Positions 1 to 5,031 of a DNA stretch of 5,031 nucleotides are shown here, one piece after another (positions within the stretch are counted from its first letter, which is position 1; each line of letters begins with the position of its first letter). Both the position numbers and the translations under genes were made by a program. The notes under the pieces are model-generated. The model was not told the DNA's origin and did not search any database. It was given only the letters and a program-made list of their open reading frames with translations. The DNA lies in NCBI GenBank assembly GCA_903930505.1, contig CAIYYQ010000132.1, positions 1 through 5,031 on the forward strand, read 5' to 3'. The stretch comes from Methanobacteriota archaeon (GTDB lineage Archaea; Thermoplasmatota; E2; DHVEG-1).

Positions 1-1460
1 CCTTCAGGATTGCCTTCTCCGTTTACCAATCCTACTACTGAGGTATTCCATCCGCTTTTCATAAGTTGATCTGTGACTTGCTGATACCACATTCCGCCGA
101 CACTTCCAAATGCAAGGAGGGCAGAAGAATGCCACTTGGTTTCTTCGTCACCCGTATATGTATAATCGCGCTCGTAGGCGATGGTTTTCTCAGCGATCGC
201 ATTGAGTTCATCCTGTGTATTGACCGGGAATCGACCAACAGAAACATCAGGGGTTGAGTAATCATCGTCACCGATACATCCATACCATCGATCAGATACA
301 CCGGAAAATATATCCCCACTGGCAATGAAATGCGCTGTTATAAAAGGAGTATCACCAACAAGGAGCAGGTATCCGAGATGATTATCACTCATATGGGGTG
401 CTTGCCAATTCTCATACACATAATGGACAAACTGTTTGATAGCGGTGTCGATATTCCCACCAATAAACGGGTCGTTCACACTAACCACAGCGACATCGAA
501 CCCGCTGTAATTCGCACGCCAAAACGCGAATTTGTTCAAACAATTATTTTGTGATCCATTTTGAAAATCCTGTTTTGCGGGAAGGTAAAATGTGTTTGAT
601 GTAAGAATAAGGTAATCAGCTGAAATCTCATGGCTGCTAAGATCTTCAGGGTATGAGACCGTGCCTGCAGGAGGAATCATGTCCCTTTTCAGCGAATTAG
701 ATGAATACGAAGAAACGTCATAGTTACTTACTAATTTAGAACAAATGTTACTGTATGGTCCGACATCCTTGCAGACAAGCTTTTCAGGATAATCAATTCT
801 GATGGTTATAGTAGTGTAGACTCGGAGTTCTTTCATCACCGGGTTCCATTGAAGCGGGTTGATGGTGAGACGAACGAGCCGTTGCTCTCGGAGATAAGAT
901 CCCTGACCGAGATCAGCGAGCTTCGCCGGATACAATTGATTAGCAGAATACACAGTATTGTCAATGGTGAATTTGCTCTCAGTTGAACCCTGTTCCTTGG
1001 AGGATGATAAGATCTGTGGCTGTGGCACCGGGCATACGTTCAAATCTGGTAATGTGGTGTAGTCGCTTGAGATGATTTCCACTTGAGGGTCTCCCTGGTC
1101 TGGGATCGCGAGGAGTTTCGTGATCTGAGGGAGTTGTGGTTTTCCTGCCTCTGTGGTTAAAGGATAATCTTGGAGTGAGATTTTTTGGTAGGATATACCA
1201 TCGATGGTTTGTTCTTGGAATGTGATGTCATCTGGGTTTACCTGGAAGGTGAGGGTAACGCTGTGATCATCCGGGGTAGCAGGTGTTCCTTCTGGTTCGA
1301 TCACAGTTTTTTCTGTAAGGGTGATCGATTGTCCGATACGATCGCTACCAAGTTCTTTTTCAAGTGAGAGCGAAGCTGAAGAGAGCACCGGTGATATTGT
1401 GAGTATTATGCACAGTATGAGAGATATCATCTTCACTAGATTTGTTGCCTTTTGTTTCAT
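1..1460 (-). CDS. Secreted C25 (gingipain-like) cysteine peptidase, N-terminal part
   Basis: An uninterrupted frame runs from ATG at 1460 to the left edge: 486 codons plus 2 bases, with the 3' end missing. The start is fixed by AGGAG 8 bases upstream and by an immediate signal peptide: basic MKQK, hydrophobic core ISLILCIILTISPVL at about residues 12-26, and likely cleavage near SSA-S (about 27-30). Residues about 67-226 look like a C25 propeptide, including the GKPQLP motif at 106-111. The peptidase domain begins near ADYLILT (281-287). It shows the family's YLLLVGD strand (364-370), GDDDYSTPDVSVGR (397-410) and a KTIAYERD helix (425-432). The catalytic His and Cys of gingipains lie further C-terminal, beyond the window, so activity cannot be judged. 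By family knowledge this is an exported zymogen endopeptidase that degrades extracellular protein. It lies downstream of, and codirectional with, a second C25 gene. The family call is firm; the substrate is unknown. Confidence 0.93.
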   Translation of the reverse strand, partial: MKQKATNLVKMISLILCIILTISPVLSSASLSLEKELGSDRIGQSITLTEKTVIEPEGTPATPDDHSVTLTFQVNPDDITFQEQTIDGISYQKISLQDYPLTTEAGKPQLPQITKLLAIPDQGDPQVEIISSDYTTLPDLNVCPVPQPQILSSSKEQGSTESKFTIDNTVYSANQLYPAKLADLGQGSYLREQRLVRLTINPLQWNPVMKELRVYTTITIRIDYPEKLVCKDVGPYSNICSKLVSNYDVSSYSSNSLKRDMIPPAGTVSYPEDLSSHEISADYLILTSNTFYLPAKQDFQNGSQNNCLNKFAFWRANYSGFDVAVVSVNDPFIGGNIDTAIKQFVHYVYENWQAPHMSDNHLGYLLLVGDTPFITAHFIASGDIFSGVSDRWYGCIGDDDYSTPDVSVGRFPVNTQDELNAIAEKTIAYERDYTYTGDEETKWHSSALLAFGSVGGMWYQQVTDQLMKSGWNTSVVGLVNGEGNPE

Positions 1461-1468
1461 TCTTTTTT

Positions 1469-1473
1469 CTCCT
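1469..1473 (-). promoter_or_regulatory. Shine-Dalgarno site of the left C25 gene
   Basis: AGGAG (within CAGGAG) lies 8 bases before the ATG at 1460, with an A-rich spacer (AAAAAAGA). This is near-ideal spacing and decides the start codon, because the signal peptide begins immediately afterwards. It also implies a leadered mRNA for this gene. Confidence 0.85.
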
Positions 1474-1495
1474 GATATTTTTTAAAAATTATCAA

Positions 1496-1541
1496 TTATA
1501 TATTTAAGTAATTAAATATATTCAATTTGCTGGCTTAAATA
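1496..1541 (-). promoter_or_regulatory. Probable promoter region with TATA-like boxes and an inverted repeat
   Basis: On the minus strand this A/T-rich stretch contains several archaeal TATA-like words: TTAAATATAT (1507-1498), ATATATTTAA (1521-1512) and TATTTAAG (1541-1534). The first would place transcription start near 1477, giving a leader of about 17 bases that just includes the AGGAG site. The others would give leaders of roughly 30-50 bases. Choosing between them is guesswork. The first two words form a perfect inverted repeat (1498-1507 and 1512-1521, 4-base spacer), which could instead be an operator. All positions are A or T outside the spacer, so chance formation is not negligible. 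Confidence 0.45.
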
Positions 1542-1661
1542 GTTTATGGTCTTCTTTCTAGGGATGGTGAGCTGAAGCAGTTTGGTGCTCTTTTTTCCTC
1601 TGTTTTTTTGTGTCTGAAGCAAATTGTTCATTAGGTTGTAATCTCCCCTTTGTTTGATCAT
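1512..1661 (-). CDS. Doubtful 49-aa basic small ORF in the intergenic gap
   Basis: A frame of 49 codons runs from ATG at 1661 to TAA at 1514-1512. An alternative in-frame ATG at 1631 would give 39 aa and is preceded by GGGGAG about 11 bases upstream. The ATG at 1661 has only a weak AAGGG before it. The product is Lys/Arg/Gln-rich (for example QKNRGKKSTK and IPRKKTINY), with no signal peptide, membrane segment or motif that I recognise. Its end overlaps the A/T inverted repeat of the putative promoter. It may be a chance frame in A/T-rich spacer; it is listed because it is codirectional and one of its starts has a plausible ribosome site. Confidence 0.2.
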   Translation of the reverse strand: MIKQRGDYNLMNNLLQTQKNRGKKSTKLLQLTIPRKKTINYLSQQIEYI

Positions 1662-1678
1662 GAAATATCCCTTGAATG

Positions 1679-1695
1679 AAAAAAGGAATATTCCT
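1679..1695 (-). terminator. Possible terminator of the right C25 gene
   Basis: Seven bases after the TAG, the minus strand reads the 12-base palindrome AGGAATATTCCT, which runs directly into a T6 tract (1684-1679). The stem would be only about 4 bp if a loop is allowed, so it is weak as a bacterial intrinsic hairpin. Archaeal termination relies mainly on T-runs, so the T6 directly downstream of the stop is a reasonable candidate. Confidence 0.35.
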
Positions 1696-1701
1696 ATATC
1701 C

Positions 1702-4700
1702 CTATGAGCTACCTGTTTTGAAACCCCAGACCGGACCAGATGTTGATGCTCCGTGGCTGTCCTTAGCGACGATTTTCCAGCTATAATAAGTATTCGTACT
1801 TAATATTCCTGGGTCATAGTAAGGTTCGGTGACAGTTCCTACTTTCTGTAGAAAACCGTGTAGGGATTTCGCCATCCAGACATCGTAGGTAACACTATCA
1901 AAGGGATCAGGGTCACCTCCAACCCAAGTAAAATCTGCAGAAATAGGAACATTAGTTGCTCCATTCGCTGGATTTGGGCTACTCGGAACGTTTGGAGGTT
2001 GATTTGGTGCTTCTGTAATAAAATCCCAGATCGGACTCGTTGTTGGAACGCCGTGGCTATCCCAAGCGATAATTTGCCAGTAATAACAAGTATTACGATT
2101 GAGAGTCCCTGGTGGGTTGTAGATGGTACTTGTTTGGCCAGTTGCGACCCTTTGTGGAGGGTTGAATGTTCCTAAAAAGACGTCGTAAGTGACAGTGTCA
2201 CCGGAGTCGGGGTCGCCGCCGATCCAACTGAGATCAGCAGTGAGAGAAACATTTATCGCATGATTAAGGGGAAAGGAAGCATCTGGAGTGGTAGGCGGAT
2301 GATTTGATGGAGGAGGTGATTGCAAGCATGCAACAAATGGGTCGATATCTGCGAAAGTTATTCGACCATCTCGATCGCAGTCTGCAGCACGCCAACGCCA
2401 CGTTGGATGCTGCAATAGGAATTGTACCTCGGTAGTCCCAAGCGCTGCCACAAACGGGTCGATATCTGCGTAGGATACAGATCCATCGTTGTTGACATCA
2501 CCCAGGATAAATGGGTATATCATCAACGGATATCGATCCTGATGAACACCATTCGAAATCGAAATAATGTAGGGTGTATCACCGATGCCGTCACCGTTTG
2601 CATCGCTTCCTGTATAATCATCCCAGTAGTTCCCACCAGATGGGTATCCATTATCCCAGAGATTATAGTACCCGGTATCAGAGGCCTGGCAGGTGTTGTC
2701 AATGAAAGTGTTGTGATACATCCGATTGTTATCGGAGAGAGTGATATCGATCCCATTGATATTGTGCGTGATCGTGTTTTCGACGATACGATTTGCGTCT
2801 GATTGAGATATAAGCATGATCCCACACCCAATGTTATTGAAAAGGATATTATGCACAATAGAGTTTTCTGAGGAACCACTGAGGGTGAGTCCGCTTCCAA
2901 TCATGCTACTGATGATATTATTATTGATTAGATTCATATTAGAATTGGAGAGGCTGATACCATCACCGCAACACGCATTCACGATGTTTCCTGTAAAAGT
3001 ATTTACTGAAGAATCCCCAAAAATGATTCCTGTACCAGTACAACTAGTGACCCTATTTCCATTGAATGTATTTTCTGATGAATAGCTTATCATGAAACCA
3101 GTGCCAATGTCTTGGACTGTATTTTGGGAGATGAGATTGAACATTGAAAAGTCAAGGATGAAACCACTGCCACCGGTGTTCATAATTGTATTATTGGTTA
3201 TCGTGGAGTCTGAGGAATATCGGAGAGTGATCCCATTGTCGACGTTCTCTAAGGTATTTTGAGAGATGAGATTATATAATGAATTGGCAAGGACGACCCC
3301 TGAGCCTGCGCAGGTAGTGATTATATTATTGATAATGGTGTTGTATTCTGAATATTCATTGAGAGCGATACCAGTTCCCGTACTGTCCTGAATTGTGTTT
3401 CCAGAGATTTGATTCGATAACGAGGTAGAGAACAGGATGTCGCTTCCGCTATTATTCCTGATATCATTCTGAGAAATGGTATTCTGCGAACAGGATGCGA
3501 GATGGATGGCGTTCCCTGTGTTGTCATGAAATGTATTATTAATTATCTGGGTACTTGTGGTTCCTTCGAGGACAAGCGAATCACTTTTCATGGTGAAGAA
3601 AGTATTATTGATGATTGTATTATATGAGGAATACCCGAGTTGAATACCGCCAACAATTCCCGAGAATGATCGATCATGAATAGTGAAATGGGTGCAGTTC
3701 GCAAGGATGATCTGGGCAGCATCAGGGGGGATCTCTAGGTTTGTTCCATCGATATTTTTCATGTAATAAATAGGTTTTCCTTGCATCATATTGCCTTCGA
3801 TTACATGCGAGTTCCACTCGTCGATCGTCGGAGTTGAAATCATCTCATTTGGATTTTTTTCTAGGAGGATGCCACTGGAATCAAACCAATTATTGATGAT
3901 GGTTGCCCGTTCTGCAGTGGAGAGTCTGATGCCGATGCCAGTAGTGAGATCCCGGAAAATATTTCCAGAGATTACTACATCATCTGAAGAGATACTGATT
4001 CCTTCTATGCCTCCTTCAAAGGTGAACCCGCTAATGGATACTCCTTGTGCGCCGACATGGATCATCGCAGGGTCAGACCAATGCCTGCCGCTGCTCCAAT
4101 GGATGATAGTAGCGGCAGCATCCTGCCCAATGAGTGCGATCGATTTCCCAATACCAAGTGTCTGCTCATTATACACTCCATCGAAAACATGAATAACTCC
4201 CTGATCGGCGACCGCGTTTATCGCCATACTGATTTTCGAGAAATGATCGATACCCCAACCAGGAGTGGAGGATGTATAATCATCATCAACAAATGCAGTC
4301 CGACAGACCACTGTGCAGGTGGTTCCTCCTTGGTTGTTCCAATCGCAAGATTCCAGGAGAGTGTTTTCAGGGTCGACCTGGATAAAAATAGTGTTTTTCC
4401 CGGTTATTTGGGGGGTCCACGAGTATTCAACTGTTACCTCGCCACCTGGGGGGACTTCTTCAGGAATCGTTATCGTGCCTAGGGTTTGTGGGTTGCTGTT
4501 TTGAGAATTAATCAGAAGATAGCGAATTGGAATATTATTCGCGGGGGCTCCGCCGATATTGTGGATCGTTGCAGTGATTATTGTTTCTTCTCCGAGTGCA
4601 GGTTGTTGTGGATCAATACTGATCTCTGGAGAAAGAAGGGTGAGATCCGGTTTATCTTGATCCAAGCGTCCTTTTGAGCCAGATAGATCCAACGCAGGGT

Positions 4701-5031
4701 CACCAAAGAGATTAAACTCTGGATAAGCACTTGTTGTATACAGCGTTATACGAAGGATACCATCAGTGATGATATCACCAACAATATAGGAACAATTGAT
4801 AAAGAGCGAATCGAAAAGATATCCTCCAAAAAAATCACATCCCACACAGGTCACTATCGATGCCCCCCAGAACGCAACTGCACCCTTCTCAGGAGTGTTC
4901 ACCAGTCGCTCCCCCATACACGAGCCTGAAAATTGAAATTGACCGGTTAAACATGCAAGAATATACACAAATGGGAGTTTATTCCCATTATGTAACTGAT
5001 CCATATCAAACCACCAATTTGTGACCTCCCA
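1702..5031 (-). CDS. Multidomain secreted C25 peptidase fused to CARDB, beta-helix, dockerin and FN3-like domains (5' partial)
   Basis: The frame is open from the right edge (1109 codons visible) to TAG at 1704-1702; the N-terminus lies outside. The Met at 5004 is internal, and residues here are counted from it. Residues up to about 107 are the C-terminal part of a C25 domain. They contain the probable catalytic Cys18 in YILACLTGQF, then CMGERLVNTPEKGAVAFWGAS at 29-49 and the closing FNLFGDPALDL (99-107 region). Next come CARDB (about 119-233), a right-handed beta-helix (about 236-832), a dockerin-like domain (835-894) and two FN3-like repeats (902-998, 1003-1098). The protein ends KTGSS with no membrane anchor or recognisable sorting tail. 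By family knowledge this is an extracellular endopeptidase; the accessory modules probably bind surfaces, glycans or partners. The catalytic His lies outside the window. The signal peptide is presumed, not seen. The left gene is a tandem family member. Confidence 0.96.
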   Translation of the reverse strand, partial: WEVTNWWFDMDQLHNGNKLPFVYILACLTGQFQFSGSCMGERLVNTPEKGAVAFWGASIVTCVGCDFFGGYLFDSLFINCSYIVGDIITDGILRITLYTTSAYPEFNLFGDPALDLSGSKGRLDQDKPDLTLLSPEISIDPQQPALGEETIITATIHNIGGAPANNIPIRYLLINSQNSNPQTLGTITIPEEVPPGGEVTVEYSWTPQITGKNTIFIQVDPENTLLESCDWNNQGGTTCTVVCRTAFVDDDYTSSTPGWGIDHFSKISMAINAVADQGVIHVFDGVYNEQTLGIGKSIALIGQDAAATIIHWSSGRHWSDPAMIHVGAQGVSISGFTFEGGIEGISISSDDVVISGNIFRDLTTGIGIRLSTAERATIINNWFDSSGILLEKNPNEMISTPTIDEWNSHVIEGNMMQGKPIYYMKNIDGTNLEIPPDAAQIILANCTHFTIHDRSFSGIVGGIQLGYSSYNTIINNTFFTMKSDSLVLEGTTSTQIINNTFHDNTGNAIHLASCSQNTISQNDIRNNSGSDILFSTSLSNQISGNTIQDSTGTGIALNEYSEYNTIINNIITTCAGSGVVLANSLYNLISQNTLENVDNGITLRYSSDSTITNNTIMNTGGSGFILDFSMFNLISQNTVQDIGTGFMISYSSENTFNGNRVTSCTGTGIIFGDSSVNTFTGNIVNACCGDGISLSNSNMNLINNNIISSMIGSGLTLSGSSENSIVHNILFNNIGCGIMLISQSDANRIVENTITHNINGIDITLSDNNRMYHNTFIDNTCQASDTGYYNLWDNGYPSGGNYWDDYTGSDANGDGIGDTPYIISISNGVHQDRYPLMIYPFILGDVNNDGSVSYADIDPFVAALGTTEVQFLLQHPTWRWRAADCDRDGRITFADIDPFVACLQSPPPSNHPPTTPDASFPLNHAINVSLTADLSWIGGDPDSGDTVTYDVFLGTFNPPQRVATGQTSTIYNPPGTLNRNTCYYWQIIAWDSHGVPTTSPIWDFITEAPNQPPNVPSSPNPANGATNVPISADFTWVGGDPDPFDSVTYDVWMAKSLHGFLQKVGTVTEPYYDPGILSTNTYYSWKIVAKDSHGASTSGPVWGFKTGSS
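1711..2301 (-). repeat. Two tandem FN3/Ig-like repeats, about 100 residues each
   Basis: Residues 902-998 and 1003-1098 are clear homologues in exact 100-residue register: ADLSWIGGDPDSGDTVTYDV (923-942) aligns with ADFTWVGGDPDPFDSVTYDV (1023-1042). Likewise CYYWQIIAWDSHG aligns with YYSWKIVAKDSHG. Both start with a proline-rich NxPPxxP linker. The DNA of the copies has diverged considerably, so the duplication is not recent. Such repeats are common spacers or binding modules at the ends of secreted archaeal and bacterial enzymes. Confidence 0.85.
2323..2502 (-). other. Dockerin-like domain with two calcium loops
   Basis: Residues 835-894 carry DVNNDGSVSYAD (836-847) and DCDRDGRITFAD (875-886). 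Each fits the D-x-[ND]-x-D-G-x-[IV]-x-x-x-D calcium loop of type I dockerins and is followed by the same helix start, IDPFVA. The two halves share a perfect 15-base word, gggtcgatatctgcg (plus-strand 2339-2353 and 2456-2470, 117 bases apart), consistent with internal duplication or strong constraint. Dockerins bind cohesins in cellulosomes; none is visible here, and the domain is internal rather than terminal. The linker between the halves is tryptophan-rich (HPTWRWRA). Confidence 0.85.
2509..4299 (-). other. Right-handed parallel beta-helix (NosD/PbH1-type)
   Basis: Residues about 236-832. The entry segment has FVDDDYTSSTPGWGIDHF, then AINAVADQGVIHVFDGVY and SIALIGQD, a common opening of archaeal pectin-lyase-fold proteins. 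The body is a series of coils with Asn ladders and short hydrophobic strands. The exit segment has GGNYWDDYTGSDANGDGIGD followed by DRYPLM, the usual NosD-like C-terminal signature. Its DANGDGIGD stretch (801-809) resembles a calcium-binding loop. I see no evidence for copper binding or lyase activity; the fold is often used for carbohydrate binding or as a rigid stalk. Confidence 0.88.
2689..3636 (-). repeat. About 14 tandem beta-helix coils of 22-24 residues
   Basis: Residues about 457-772 hold consecutive units of the pattern [hydrophobic/aromatic]-N-x-I-x-x-N-x-[IFLV]-x-x-x-x-G-x-G-[IFV]-x-[IL], such as LYNLISQNTLENVDNG and MFNLISQNTVQDIGTG. A two-coil superperiod of 45 residues is visible. 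At DNA level, the plus-strand words starting at 3120 and 3255 (tattttg[g/a]gagatgagatt) match at 18 of 19 bases, exactly 135 bases apart. The units otherwise vary widely, so most duplication is old. Confidence 0.88.
4306..4653 (-). other. CARDB-like adhesion domain
   Basis: Residues about 118-233 begin with PDLTLLSPEISIDP. They continue through GEETIITATIHNIGGAPANN and PPGGEVTVEYSWTP to a DPENTLLESCDWNN end. This is the usual CARDB pattern of an Ig-like fold, with the conserved N-x-G turn after the second strand and D-x-x-N-x-x-x-E near the end. It often follows peptidase domains in archaeal secreted proteins as a spacer or cell-adhesion module. Cys220, Cys230 and Cys234 near its end may form a disulfide. 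Confidence 0.8.
4687..5031 (-). other. C25 peptidase domain, C-terminal part with the probable catalytic Cys
   Basis: The window opens at WEVTNWWF, followed by YILACLTGQF, where the Cys (codon 4953-4951) matches the position of the gingipain nucleophile (VACVNG in gingipains). A glycine/alanine-rich strand, GAVAFWGAS, follows, and then FNLFGDPAL, which typically closes the domain. Several further cysteines, including a CVGC pair at residues 53-56, could form disulfides in the exported protein. The His of the dyad lies upstream, outside the window. Confidence 0.85.

Larger units (their letters stand above)
1461..1701. other. Intergenic gap between the tandem C25 genes
   Basis: This 241-base gap separates the TAG of the right gene from the ATG of the left gene. 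It is visibly richer in A/T than the flanking coding sequence. It holds a candidate terminator next to the upstream stop, a doubtful short reading frame, TATA-like words with a dyad, and the ribosome-binding site of the left gene. A terminator followed by a promoter suggests the two peptidase genes are transcribed separately, but this is inference. Confidence 0.7.

Noticed and set aside
59..554. Short frames at 59-325 (minus) and 66-257 and 330-554 (plus)
   Set aside because: All lie within the left C25 gene, whose own frame translates cleanly into family motifs from 1460 to the window edge.
2523..2900. 125-aa minus-strand frame overlapping the beta-helix
   Set aside because: It is in a different frame of the same strand, inside recognisable beta-helix and NosD-like signature coding sequence.
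2689..3636. CRISPR-like regular repeats
   Set aside because: The roughly 68-base periodicity reflects 22-24-residue beta-helix coils in a continuous frame; the repeats are degenerate and there are no unique spacers between identical repeats.
2509..4299. Copper-binding NosD function for the beta-helix
   Set aside because: Only the generic fold and the NosD-like end signature are seen; no nitrous-oxide reductase genes or copper-ligand clusters are present, and the domain is fused to a protease.
2422..4677. Plus-strand open frames (for example 2422-2802, 3791-4192, 4045-4482)
   Set aside because: They lie antisense to the strongly supported right-hand gene, overlap each other, and have products with no recognisable motifs; they are shadows of its repetitive coding sequence.
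4978..5004. ATG at 5004 as the true start of the right-hand gene
   Set aside because: The frame stays open to the window edge at 5031, and the Met lies inside the C25 catalytic domain, 17 residues before the probable nucleophile. There is no signal peptide or ribosome site there.
1..5031. A novel defence, mobile or RNA-based system
   Set aside because: I found no nuclease, transposase, reverse transcriptase, tRNA or structured RNA signature; the window is explained by two secreted peptidase genes and a short spacer.

Overview
The window is a piece of a secreted-protein locus. It most likely comes from an archaeon of the Thermoplasmatota/Euryarchaeota type, such as a sediment protein-degrader. 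Three things point that way: gingipain-family (C25) proteases fused to CARDB, NosD-like beta-helix, dockerin and FN3-like domains; an A/T-only TATA-like promoter region; and a strong Shine-Dalgarno site. The lineage is inferred from domain style, since no rRNA or other marker gene is present. A bacterium with a similar secretome cannot be excluded.

Both long genes are on the minus strand and both run off an edge. The right-hand gene (5031 to 1702) enters the window inside its C25 catalytic domain, shortly before the probable catalytic cysteine. It then encodes, in order, a CARDB domain, a long right-handed beta-helix of about 14 consecutive 22-24-residue coils, a dockerin-like pair of calcium loops, and two FN3-like repeats. 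It stops with TAG and has no visible membrane anchor.

A 241-base A/T-rich gap (1461-1701) follows. It holds a possible terminator (short palindrome plus T-run), a doubtful 49-codon reading frame, and a perfect 10-bp A/T inverted repeat that contains TATA-like boxes. A clear AGGAG ribosome-binding site lies just before the next gene.

The left-hand gene (1460 to 1) starts with a signal peptide, continues through a C25-type propeptide, and enters the C25 catalytic domain. It leaves the window before the catalytic His/Cys would be reached. The two genes are therefore tandem C25 protease genes. Their products are probably exported and act on extracellular protein. The accessory domains on the right-hand protein suggest binding to surfaces, glycans or partner proteins. 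I saw no RNA gene, mobile element, CRISPR array or defence system.
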